Below, one piece after another: positions 40,236 through 48,306 of a stretch of DNA of 64,000 nt; position 1 is the stretch's first letter; each line of letters starts with the position of its first letter. Below the pieces are notes generated by a model. That model did not search any database. It was not told where the DNA came from and saw nothing but the letters and a program-made list of their open reading frames with translations. Source of the DNA: Undibacterium pigrum (GTDB lineage: Bacteria > Pseudomonadota > Gammaproteobacteria > Burkholderiales > Burkholderiaceae_D); assembly GCF_003201815.1 (NCBI RefSeq), contig NZ_QJKB01000002.1, positions 372,001 to 436,000 of the forward strand, written 5' to 3'. Both the position numbers and the translations under genes were made by a program.

Positions 40236-42434
40236 TCAATAATCCAGATTTTCCACAGGCACTTGCAAAGCATCTGCTGATTCCAGACCCAGGATACGCG
40301 CCAGGGTTTGCGAGATGACAGCCAGGTCGTTGTCAAAACTGCCGTGGGCAACTCTTATCAGTTCCTTGCCGTTATTGATATGGGTGTCGTTGATGATGTG
40401 CAGATTGGTTTTTTGCTCCGCTGTCAGTCCTTCGCCATTTTCGGCAAAATCACTGGGCAGGTCTGTGCCCCAGTAGAATTTATTCCAGCTCTTCAACGTA
40501 GCAATGGTGGCTTCATTCCAGTGTCCATCCTGGGTTTTCTTGCCGATGAAATAGGCGGCATCCAGACTGGCAGCCATGCCCAGCAAAGGTGTTTTGTGGC
40601 GGGTTTCAAAGGCGCGTGCGACCAGGTATAGCAAGGACTTGCGGTAGATGCCTGCGACATTGTCATCCCGCTCACGCGCATCTGACAGCAGATGGATATG
40701 GAAATTTTCGCGTGCCAGGATCTCATTTTCTATGGCTGGGCGATAGGTGCTTTCTGCAAATTCCAGACTGCATGCTGGTGCATACAGGCTGCAAGTGCTG
40801 ACGCTCAGCTTGCGTGCCGCCAGCAGGTTCAGCAAGTGACCATGCACGATGGAACCTGCTGAATGACCTACCAGATGAATTTCCAGTTTGCCCTTGCCCA
40901 GTGCCTTGTTCAATTCCTTGAGGCGGTCGGCGATGGCCAGCAAGCCGCGTGGCGGGTCGTCATCTTCGATAGCCAGTTCAGCATTTTGCTTCATCTGCGT
41001 CCACTGCGCCTTGCCCCCCAGGCTGGCTGCCATGCTTTCTACCGTGCGGTCCATGACATCGACAGCGGCATTTTTGAGCTGCTGCCACCAGCCACCTGAC
41101 AGTAAGGCTGCTGGCAAATAATCTTTCAGCTTGTCTTCCAGGATATCACCCAGGGTTTCACTGAGCCCGGTTTTCCAGGTGATGAAAACCGGGTAAATGC
41201 CATTTGCGAGAAAATAGGGGGCCATGGCGGCGATGCGCTTGAGCGAATCATCTTCACTGTTCAAGCCACCATGAGCATACAGGGCCAGTTTTAATACCTT
41301 GTCAGTGCCGTGTTGTTTGAACCATTCTTGCGGGGCCTGGAGCAAGACTTTTTCTACCGTGGCTGCCGCATTGGCGACTTCCAGCAGTCTTTGTATCAGG
41401 CCACCATCATTGCCCATGACCACGGTGAGGCTATAAGCCTGATCCATGTTCAATGCAGGCTGTCCAGGTTTGCCGGATGCGCTGGCGCCACTTGGTATCA
41501 GGGCTGAACCACTTGCCTTGAAGGCTGCGGCAGCCGGGATATTGGCGGGTGCTGCCAATTGTTTTTCAGCGCGGGTACGGTTAACTGCATCAACCTGGCG
41601 CACGGGTACACCCAGCGACACCGTCCAGGCATCGCTGCCATTCACCAGCCAGTCGTCATAGGTGAGTATGGCCAAACCTTGCAGGCCCCACTCCCTGCCC
41701 CAGGAATTTTGCACGACAAAGCCCTGGTCGGTATAACCCAGCAAAGCAAAAGCGTGGCCTCCGGCTTTGATCTCACTGAAGTTTACTACCGGTAATTGAT
41801 CCAGCCTGCTCAGGTTGCTGGCCCTGGGCGGTGTTACCTCGCCCCAGCCCTGATGCAGCTTGCATGAGACGTAAATCGCACCAATCTCGACGATGGCAGC
41901 CTGCATGTCGGTAATCGATGCCTTGTCTATGCGGTAATACACACCTAAGGCACGACTCAGCGCATCTTTTTCCCAGCCGGGCTTGGGTGCTTCGAAATCT
42001 GGCACTTTGTCATGCTTGTCTACTGTATAGGGCCAGAGTTCACGGCTACAGACCCCATGTTTGTGCCAGCCCTTGAGCGCGCCACGACAACTCGACCCCA
42101 CATAATCTTCCCCTGCCCACTCATCATACAGTTGCGCCAGATGGTAAATCATGCGCGGGCTGCTTTCCTTATTGCTGGAGTCACGTATCCAGAACAGGTA
42201 ATTGATGACGGCAGCCAGACCAAAGCCAGTGCATGCACCATCTTTGCCCTGATTCAAGATCATATTGGCCTTGATGTATTTGGCCAGGCAGTTTTTGACG
42301 AAGTCAGCGTCGGGATAAGCGGTGGGCAAATTTCTTACCCTTGGGGTATATATGCGGTCGCGCAGATCGAGGCGGTCGGGCCGCGCATCCAGTGCCAGCT
42401 CACTGCCGTTGAAGGGGATGGTCTGGGTGGGCAT
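40236..42434 (-). CDS. Papain-like (C1) peptidase fused to an alpha/beta hydrolase domain
   Basis: A 732-residue protein with no signal peptide. Residues about 1-280 form a papain-fold peptidase: oxyanion Gln62 and nucleophile Cys68 in NQGKDGACTGFG, His227 in AGGHAFALLGY and Asn243 in VQNSWGREWG. An Ala/Pro/Ser-rich linker lies at about 285-330. Residues about 335-700 form an alpha/beta hydrolase with an HGG oxyanion element (YAHGGLNSE, about 386-394) and nucleophile elbow HLVGHSAGS (Ser525). Both active sites look complete. Start at 42434 is supported by AGGAG five bases upstream. It could process a protein and an ester or lipid together, but no substrate is evident. Secretion would need a non-Sec route. 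Confidence 0.88.
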   Translation of the reverse strand: MPTQTIPFNGSELALDARPDRLDLRDRIYTPRVRNLPTAYPDADFVKNCLAKYIKANMILNQGKDGACTGFGLAAVINYLFWIRDSSNKESSPRMIYHLAQLYDEWAGEDYVGSSCRGALKGWHKHGVCSRELWPYTVDKHDKVPDFEAPKPGWEKDALSRALGVYYRIDKASITDMQAAIVEIGAIYVSCKLHQGWGEVTPPRASNLSRLDQLPVVNFSEIKAGGHAFALLGYTDQGFVVQNSWGREWGLQGLAILTYDDWLVNGSDAWTVSLGVPVRQVDAVNRTRAEKQLAAPANIPAAAAFKASGSALIPSGASASGKPGQPALNMDQAYSLTVVMGNDGGLIQRLLEVANAAATVEKVLLQAPQEWFKQHGTDKVLKLALYAHGGLNSEDDSLKRIAAMAPYFLANGIYPVFITWKTGLSETLGDILEDKLKDYLPAALLSGGWWQQLKNAAVDVMDRTVESMAASLGGKAQWTQMKQNAELAIEDDDPPRGLLAIADRLKELNKALGKGKLEIHLVGHSAGSIVHGHLLNLLAARKLSVSTCSLYAPACSLEFAESTYRPAIENEILARENFHIHLLSDARERDDNVAGIYRKSLLYLVARAFETRHKTPLLGMAASLDAAYFIGKKTQDGHWNEATIATLKSWNKFYWGTDLPSDFAENGEGLTAEQKTNLHIINDTHINNGKELIRVAHGSFDNDLAVISQTLARILGLESADALQVPVENLDY

Positions 42435-42619
42435 GAGGGCTCCTGAGGTGGGCAAGCTCAGGCTGAGGTGCCTTGCTTATATTATTGATAATAATAGTGT
42501 CTCAGGATTTATATTACTTGGCAATAGTTCAATGATGTTGTGGTTTGAAATAAACGCGTGGTGTCAGTGGCAAGGGCCAGCGCCAGCGCTAAAAGGCCGG
42601 GTGCAAATTGATGACAAAC

Positions 42620-42657
42620 AAAAAGGGCCGTCAAGCCAGGCTTGACGACCCTTTTTT
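42620..42657. terminator. Rho-independent terminator of the parvulin gene
   Basis: AAAAGGG-C-CGTCAAGCC / GGCTTGACG-A-CCCTTTT with flanking A and T runs. It lies between the parvulin gene and the papain-fusion gene, both on the minus strand. Confidence 0.85.
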
Positions 42658-42673
42658 CAGTCAGAATGAAGAC

Positions 42674-43642
42674 TTATTTTTTTGCTGCATCAGCAGAAGC
42701 GGAGGCAGATGCAGACGCCGCCGGTACTACTGTTGGTGTCACCGTCAATGGTGCAGTTGCTGCCGGAGCAGAAGCTGCTGCTGGTGCTTCCTTGATTTCT
42801 ATCTTGGCTTTTGCCTTCATGTCATCCAGCATCTTCTTCAGATTTTTTTGTTGCAATTGCTGAGTCAGGCCGGCCTTGACTTCTTCCAGTGGAGGAACGG
42901 CGACAGGACGGGAATCATCCAGTACGATGACGTGATAACCGTACTGGGATTTGACTGGCTCTTCAGTGAATTTGCCTTTTTCCAGTTTGGCAACTGCATT
43001 GCCAAATTCTGGCACCATGCCGCGTGGATTGAACCAGCCGAGGTCGCCGCCATTGACTTTGGAACCTGGGTCCAGGGATTTGGATTTTGCCAGACCTTCA
43101 AAAGCCTTGATGTCTTTTTTGATCTTGACGATGATGTCCTTGGCTTCGTCTTCTGTTTTTACCAGGATATGACGGGCCTTGAATTCATTGCCGCCATTCT
43201 TGGTTTTGAAGTCTTCGTATTCTGCTTTCAGGCCTTCATCCGTAACAGCGGCTGTCTTGATGTAATCCTTGACATAGGCATTGGCCAGGATGGATTGACG
43301 TGTCATTTCCAGTTGGTCAGCGATTTCAGGTGTTTTATCCAGGCCTTTTTTTGCTGCTTCTTTGGCAACCAGGATTTGCATGGCCAGGTTGTCGATGACC
43401 ATTTTGCGTGTTTCAGGCGTATCAGGCATGCCTTGGGCAGCTTGCTGTTGCATGATCTGGTCGAGTTGCTTCTTGCTGATTGCTGTGCCGTCTACAGTGG
43501 CAGCGACTTCGCCGCTGGCAGTTGCGGAAGCGGAGGCAGTTGCCGGAGCGGATGCAGCTTTATCAGCATTTTTATCATTACAGGCGCTGAGTACCAACAT
43601 GGCAAGCGCGCTACCCAGGACTACGCGGGATTTAATTGACAT
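42674..43642 (-). CDS. Parvulin-type peptidyl-prolyl isomerase lipoprotein
   Basis: A 322-residue lipoprotein with a lipobox (AMLVLSAC, Cys near 20) and an Ala/Ser-rich linker. An N-terminal SurA-like helical chaperone region (about 45-145, VDGTAISKKQLDQIMQQQAA) precedes a parvulin domain (about 150-255; FKARHILVKTEDEA, GDLGWFNPRGMVPEF, VKSQYGYHVIVLDDSRP). The C-terminal tail is Ala/Pro/Ser-rich. Such enzymes assist folding of exported or outer-membrane proteins. The start is the second of two close ATGs (43642) because AAGGA is six bases ahead of it and overlaps the first. The EpsD-type name is possible, but no exopolysaccharide genes are nearby. Confidence 0.91.
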   Translation of the reverse strand: MSIKSRVVLGSALAMLVLSACNDKNADKAASAPATASASATASGEVAATVDGTAISKKQLDQIMQQQAAQGMPDTPETRKMVIDNLAMQILVAKEAAKKGLDKTPEIADQLEMTRQSILANAYVKDYIKTAAVTDEGLKAEYEDFKTKNGGNEFKARHILVKTEDEAKDIIVKIKKDIKAFEGLAKSKSLDPGSKVNGGDLGWFNPRGMVPEFGNAVAKLEKGKFTEEPVKSQYGYHVIVLDDSRPVAVPPLEEVKAGLTQQLQQKNLKKMLDDMKAKAKIEIKEAPAAASAPAATAPLTVTPTVVPAASASASASADAAKK

Positions 43643-43863
43643 ACACATTCCTTCAATATTGAGCTGACTTTGCAGCAGATATCATGCCTGTCGGCATACG
43701 ACGATTTAAAAAATGACGCTGAATTCTACTCGCGATTATACCTGTCATGCTAGTTATTCACTTTTACTTACTAAAATTCAGTAAAAATGGCTGTATATGC
43801 CGCTCTGGAGCAGTCTCCGGAGCTTGCCGGAAACAGCCCCAGTCAGGCTTAGTCTGGGAAATA

Positions 43864-44364
43864 TCAGAGACTGGCGAGATAAGCCTGCAATTGATCCAGC
43901 AAAGCAGCAAAACCCTGATCCATGCTGACAAAGGTCGCATGGAAGACCCTTCTTTCTTCATCCGTGGCGTTGTCGAGCAGGCTCCAGCGTATCGTCAGCA
44001 AAGTGCCATCGGCATGTTCATCAAAACTGAGCGTCGATAAAATCTCCAGCGGCCAGGTCGGGCTCATGGGATGGTGCGCCAGATTGCCAGCCTCGTCAGA
44101 AAAGCTATGGTGATATACCAGTTTTTCAGGGCGGATTATTTCCTTGTAAACAAATTTAGCCCACATCATGCTGTCATCCGGGCCACGCATGCCAAAGTGA
44201 TAGCTGCCGCCAACGCGCAAATCCATGCTGGACTGGACCACGCTAAAGCCTGTCGGACCCCACCATTTTGCCAGGTGATCAGCTTGGCTGAAGGTGGCAA
44301 ATACCAGTTCACGCGGTGCCTTGAGGACGCGGGTAATGACAAAATCTGGCTTGTTTTCATTCAT
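43864..44364 (-). CDS. SRPBCC/AHSA1-domain protein
   Basis: A 166-residue cytoplasmic protein with the START/Bet v1-like AHSA1 fold. Landmarks are ITRVLKAPRELVFATFSQAD, LAKWWGPTGF and GGSYHFGMRGPDD, with LVYHHSFSDE and GFAALLDQLQAYL at the end. Members bind hydrophobic ligands or help folding, and many are co-transcribed with an ArsR regulator. That is the case here: the ArsR gene ends 15 bases upstream. AGGAG precedes the ATG at 44364. The ligand is unknown. Confidence 0.92.
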   Translation of the reverse strand: MNENKPDFVITRVLKAPRELVFATFSQADHLAKWWGPTGFSVVQSSMDLRVGGSYHFGMRGPDDSMMWAKFVYKEIIRPEKLVYHHSFSDEAGNLAHHPMSPTWPLEILSTLSFDEHADGTLLTIRWSLLDNATDEERRVFHATFVSMDQGFAALLDQLQAYLASL

Positions 44365-44379
44365 GCTTGCTCTCCTGGT

Positions 44380-44715
44380 TTATGTTTGTTGCGGTTCTTG
44401 CAGGTTTTGCAGATAGATTTCCAGTTTGTCCAGGCTCTGTTCCCAGTGCTGGCGATACTGATCCACCCAACCTGATGCTTCTTTGAGTGGTGCTGCCTGT
44501 AACTGGCAAGGCCGCCACTGGGCACTACGGCTGCGCGTGACAAGGCCCGCCCGTTCCAGCACTTTCAAATGCTTGGTAATGGCGGGAAGGCTCATATCAA
44601 ACGGCTGTGCCAGCTCACTGACCGAGGTTTCACCCGAGGCCAGCCTGGCCAGGATGGCCCGGCGGGTGGGGTCGGCCTGTGCCGAAAATGTCATGCTGAG
44701 GGCATCTTGTTGCAT
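44380..44715 (-). CDS. ArsR-family winged-helix repressor
   Basis: A 111-residue regulator. The winged helix-turn-helix spans about 10-80: FSAQADPTRRAILARLASGE, SVSELAQPFDMSLPAITKHL and KVLERAGLVTRSRS. The metal-binding ELCVCDL motif of true arsenic sensors is absent, so it belongs to the ArsR group paired with SRPBCC proteins and senses something other than arsenite. The AHSA1 gene follows 15 bases downstream in the same operon. An AT-rich imperfect palindrome upstream (44733-44756) may be its operator. Confidence 0.92.
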   Translation of the reverse strand: MQQDALSMTFSAQADPTRRAILARLASGETSVSELAQPFDMSLPAITKHLKVLERAGLVTRSRSAQWRPCQLQAAPLKEASGWVDQYRQHWEQSLDKLEIYLQNLQEPQQT

Positions 44716-44732
44716 AGGATGGCTGAATTTCT

Positions 44733-44756
44733 TTATTTAACTATTTGGTAAAATAA
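44733..44756. promoter_or_regulatory. Possible ArsR operator
   Basis: Imperfect palindrome TTATTT-N-AC ... GT-N-AAATAA, 18 bases ahead of the ArsR start codon. This is the usual place for autoregulation. Inferred from symmetry only. Confidence 0.3.
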
Positions 44757-44958
44757 GATAATTTTATTATTTGTCAAACGTGATTTCAGCAAAATTTTTC
44801 AGGTATTTCTGTTAAAAAGAAGGAATATTTCCTAAAAGCACAGAAGTCGAGGAACAATTCGTGACTTGTTTGCTCAAACCCCAGGCAGCAAGTCCGGTAT
44901 AAGAATGATAATGAAGACCGTACCGGCATTTAAAAAAAAATCCCAACAGGAGACATTA

Positions 44959-46617
44959 ATGCGCATGCTTCAGGTTTTATGCAGTACCGCCCTTATCGCC
45001 AGCAGTTTTTCCGGCCAGCTTGCTCTGGCAGCAGCAAATGAAGAAAAGATCGATCTCGACCTGATTACCAAATTGCGTGACGAGGCCATGAACCGTTCCA
45101 AGGCACAGGAAATACTTGGGGTACTGACAGATGAAATCGGCCCGCGCCTGACCGGTTCGCCCGCCCTGCGCCGTGCAGGTGACTGGACCCGCAGCAAATT
45201 CGGTGAGTGGGGCCTGCAAAACGTACATAGTGAAAGCTTCGCTCCCTTTGGCCGTGGCTGGACACTGGAAAAAACCACCCTGCGCATGGTTGCCCCCGCT
45301 CAAGTCGATTTGTATGCCATCCCCAAAGCCTGGACGCCAGGAACAAATGGCTTGCAGCGCGGCAAGCTGGTCATCGCAAAAATGGCTGCTGATGAAGACC
45401 TGGCCAAATGGAAAGGCAAGCTGGCTGGTGCTATCGTTTTACTGGATGAGCCTTTGCCCATCAAGCCCCATGTGAAGGCAGATGCACATCGTTATTCTCA
45501 TGATGAGCTGGGTGAACTCAGCAAGATAGATTTTGATCCCGCGCCTTCCCGCCGTGGCGATATACAAACCTATGTGAAGCGCTTCATGTTCGCCAAAAAA
45601 CTGCGGGCTTTTTTGACAGAAGAAAAAGTCCTGGCGGCCTTGAATGTCACCCGTGGCGAAGATGGCACCATCTTTGTACAGGAAGGCGGCTCCTACAAAA
45701 AAGATGAGCAAACCGGCCCGCCTAACCTGGTAGTCGCCACTGAAACCTATAACCGCCTGTATCGTCTGGTGGAAAAGAAAAAACCAGTGGAACTGGAAAT
45801 TGACGTCAAGGCCACGTTCAGCGACGAAGACCCGGAAGCCGCCATCAATGTACTGGCAGAAATCCCCGGCACAGACAAAAAAGATGAAATCGTCATGCTG
45901 GGTGCGCATCTGGATTCATGGCATGGTGGTACAGGCGCTACGGACAATGCTGCTGGTGTTGCCATGGCCATGGAAGCAGTGCGCTTATTGAAAGCTAGCG
46001 GCTTCAAGCCACGCCGCACCATACGCATCGCCTTGTGGGGCGGTGAAGAGCAGGGTTTGCTGGGTTCTCGTGCCTATGTGAGTAAATGGATAGCGTCGCG
46101 GCCAGAACCCACAGACCCAAAGGAACTGGAATTACCCAGCTTTGCCCGCAAGACTACCGGCCCCTTGAGTATCAAACCCATGCACGGCAAGATTTCTGCC
46201 TACTTTAACCTCGACAATGGTGGCGGAAAAATCCGTGGTATCTATGCCGAGAATAATGCCGCCTTGAAACCCATTTTTGAAGCCTGGCTGGCTCCTTTCC
46301 ATGATGTGGGTGCAACGACGACCACCCTGCGCAACACTGGCAGCACCGACCATGTCAGCTTTGACCGCGTAGGCGTGCCGGGTTTTCAATTCATCCAGGA
46401 CGATATGGATTACTTTAGCCGTACCCATCATTCCAGCGTGGATGTGTATGACAAGGTACAAAAGAGTGATCTGACCCAAGCTTCCATGGTATTGGCCAGC
46501 TTTGTGGCGCATGCGGCCAACCGTAATGACATGTTGCCGCGCAAGCCCATGCCTAAGGAACCATCACCAGAAGAGAAAAAAGACGAAGCGAAATCAGCCG
46601 AAGAAACGACAAAGTAA
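44959..46617 (+). CDS. M28-family zinc aminopeptidase/carboxypeptidase (exported)
   Basis: A 552-residue exported peptidase with a signal peptide (MRMLQVLCSTALIASSFSG to LALAAAN). A PA-type insert lies at about 130-280, followed by the M28 catalytic domain. Metal and catalytic residues are His317 and Asp319 (GAHLDSWHGG), bridging Asp329 (GATDNAAG), Glu363/364 (WGGEEQGLLGS) and His465 (STDHVSF), so it should be active. The C-terminus ends in a Lys/Glu-rich tail. AGGAG lies six bases before ATG 44959, fixing the start. A long hairpin terminator follows. Role: release of amino acids from peptides in the periplasm. Confidence 0.93.
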   Translation: MRMLQVLCSTALIASSFSGQLALAAANEEKIDLDLITKLRDEAMNRSKAQEILGVLTDEIGPRLTGSPALRRAGDWTRSKFGEWGLQNVHSESFAPFGRGWTLEKTTLRMVAPAQVDLYAIPKAWTPGTNGLQRGKLVIAKMAADEDLAKWKGKLAGAIVLLDEPLPIKPHVKADAHRYSHDELGELSKIDFDPAPSRRGDIQTYVKRFMFAKKLRAFLTEEKVLAALNVTRGEDGTIFVQEGGSYKKDEQTGPPNLVVATETYNRLYRLVEKKKPVELEIDVKATFSDEDPEAAINVLAEIPGTDKKDEIVMLGAHLDSWHGGTGATDNAAGVAMAMEAVRLLKASGFKPRRTIRIALWGGEEQGLLGSRAYVSKWIASRPEPTDPKELELPSFARKTTGPLSIKPMHGKISAYFNLDNGGGKIRGIYAENNAALKPIFEAWLAPFHDVGATTTTLRNTGSTDHVSFDRVGVPGFQFIQDDMDYFSRTHHSSVDVYDKVQKSDLTQASMVLASFVAHAANRNDMLPRKPMPKEPSPEEKKDEAKSAEETTK

Positions 46618-46642
46618 ATCCAGCCTGCGGCATTCTCAAAGG

Positions 46643-46692
46643 AAAGGACCATTTGTGCATACATAGGAATACAATGCACGAAGGTCCTTTTT
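46643..46692 (+). terminator. Rho-independent terminator
   Basis: AAAGGACC and GGTCCTTT form the base and GTGCAT and ATGCAC the top of a long stem, followed by Ts. It is located just after the M28 gene. Confidence 0.75.
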
Positions 46693-46706
46693 GACAGAGA
46701 TAGCAG

Positions 46707-47261
46707 ATGAGTGAAGTAAGCATGACTGGTGCGGAAAGCGTGCCAGATAGTTTGGCAGAAATGTTGCCTGTTGGTATGATCGCTGGTGGCGGCATGGCAG
46801 CTGCAGCCATGGCTATCGTGGCAAACCGCAAGTTTTTGGCCGCCCAACCGCTTGAGCTGCAAAACAGTGACTGGCAAGCCTTCCATTACGAGCGTATTTC
46901 AGTGACAGAATTTGAAATCACCGGTGGCATTGCCGATGCCAGCTCCAGTGGCCGGAAATTTCATGGCAGCCATGATACGGTAGTCATCAGCGAAGCCGAG
47001 ATACTGGCTGAAATGCGCTTGCTGCTGCCACAAACTCACCCTTTACCTGCAAAGCCAGTAAGTCACAGTACGGCGCAAGTCCCGACTAGCCATGGCGAGC
47101 CAGTTCCCGGCCCCGGCGTTCTCAAAGTGATATTCACGCTGCCGGATGATGAGGCGGGCCGACAAAGAATACTGCGCGCCTTTCAATTGCAAGCTGACTT
47201 TTTTGGCGCAAAAGTACAGGCTTGCTCTCTGCATGATGCCAGCTTGTTGCAGCTCGACTAA
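46707..47261 (+). CDS. Hypothetical protein with N-terminal hydrophobic segment
   Basis: A 184-residue product. One hydrophobic Gly/Ala/Met-rich stretch (about 20-38, LPVGMIAGGGMAAAAMAIVA) may insert in a membrane. The rest is soluble, with a Pro/His-rich linker at about 112-138 and a C-terminal region (VLKVIFTLPDDEAGRQRIL) reminiscent of an alpha/beta fold. No family is recognised. Its stop lies 21 bases ahead of another hypothetical membrane-protein gene on the same strand, and the two probably form an operon. The start has only a weak upstream site (GAGATAGCAG). Confidence 0.65.
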   Translation: MSEVSMTGAESVPDSLAEMLPVGMIAGGGMAAAAMAIVANRKFLAAQPLELQNSDWQAFHYERISVTEFEITGGIADASSSGRKFHGSHDTVVISEAEILAEMRLLLPQTHPLPAKPVSHSTAQVPTSHGEPVPGPGVLKVIFTLPDDEAGRQRILRAFQLQADFFGAKVQACSLHDASLLQLD

Positions 47262-47282
47262 TCTAGGCAAGTTAATCATCTT

Positions 47283-48023
47283 ATGCTGCGTACCTTGTTG
47301 AAGTGGCTGGTCTTGTCCAGTTTTTGCCTCTTGCTGCTGGCCTTGTGGAAAGGCAAGGTTTTGCCGTCTGTGGCAGAGGTGGATAGTCTGCTGCTAAATG
47401 AACCACAGCAAACTCAAATCACGCAAGCCGCATTTGCGACCAGCAAGGGTGGGGTTGACTATAAAGTGCAGCCTCTCTACGACTATGACCTGGTTGGTCT
47501 GGTCGTCAGCAAACACGATGCCAAAACCTGGTGGGATTATTTGCATCGCGAATGGAATGACCACCTCAATATCATGGATATCTGTGTGGTCTGGGGTAAT
47601 AATATAAGCAATGGTGTCTACCATGAGCTGACTTTTTCCAGCGGCCAGTTTACTTGCAATATCCGCGCAGATACCGCAGAGGCATTTGCTGCCTTTGACC
47701 AGACGGCAATTTCAAATAATCATTTGCTGACCGACCAGGCTGCACTGGCAAAAATCATACAAAAAGTTGATATCGGTGACCAGATACATCTGCGGGGCCG
47801 CCTGTCAGAATATTCGCATAATCATGGCTTTGCCTTCAAGCGCGGCACCAGCATAGTCCGCACGGATACTGGCAATGGTGCTTGTGAAACCATCTTTGTC
47901 GACAGCTTCGAGATCATCAAAAGTGGCAGCCAGCCCTGGCGACGCCTGGCCTGGCTGGCAGGCTTGATACTTGTTGCCAGTATCGTGGGATGGTTTATGC
48001 AACCCGTGCGGTTTAACGACTGA
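47283..48023 (+). CDS. Hypothetical membrane protein with two terminal membrane helices
   Basis: A 246-residue protein with a membrane helix at each end (about 6-24, LLKWLVLSSFCLLLLALW, and about 220-240, LAGLILVASIVGWFM). Between them is a periplasmic domain of about 190 residues with Trp- and Asp-rich segments (KTWWDYLHREWNDHLN, DICVVWGNNISNG) and a hydrophilic LSEYSHNHGFAFKRGTS block. The pattern recalls conserved uncharacterised proteins rather than any enzyme. It probably shares an operon with the gene before it. A 264-base palindromic element begins five bases after its stop. Confidence 0.7.
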   Translation: MLRTLLKWLVLSSFCLLLLALWKGKVLPSVAEVDSLLLNEPQQTQITQAAFATSKGGVDYKVQPLYDYDLVGLVVSKHDAKTWWDYLHREWNDHLNIMDICVVWGNNISNGVYHELTFSSGQFTCNIRADTAEAFAAFDQTAISNNHLLTDQAALAKIIQKVDIGDQIHLRGRLSEYSHNHGFAFKRGTSIVRTDTGNGACETIFVDSFEIIKSGSQPWRRLAWLAGLILVASIVGWFMQPVRFND

Positions 48024-48028
48024 GATAG

Positions 48029-48292
48029 TAGAACTCATTTCATAAATAGGATGAGTGCGAACAAGGCGATTTGGGATGCAGTGCAAGGCATGACCCGCTG
48101 CTAAGGCTGGTGCCTTAGCGAGGGCGAGGTAACAAACTTCGCGCAGCAATGCGCCCAAATCGCCAGTTCCCGAAGGGTTTGCCTCATAACGCGGTCTGGA
48201 CTGCCGTTGCACCGCTATTGACTGCCTCGCCCGCCTTGCCAGCCCACGTTATGAGGCAAACGCATCTCACCCTATTTATGAAATGAGTTCTA
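48029..48292. repeat. 264-base nested palindromic element (family 2)
   Basis: Perfect 22-base terminal inverted repeats (48029-48050 and 48271-48292) enclose two further perfect inverted repeats: 48065-48075 with 48154-48164 (GGCGATTTGGG), and 48178-48191 with 48247-48260 (TTTGCCTCATAACG). A hairpin GCTAAGGC-TGGT-GCCTTAGC sits at 48100-48119. The transcript would fold into a branched three-way structure. There is no transposase frame, so it is a MITE-like or structured-RNA element between convergent genes. Confidence 0.8.
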
Positions 48293-48306
48293 GTACAGGA
48301 AATTGC

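Noticed and set aside
42674-43642. Parvulin as part of an exopolysaccharide (EpsD) operon
   Set aside because: Domain order fits, but no polysaccharide genes are present on either side.
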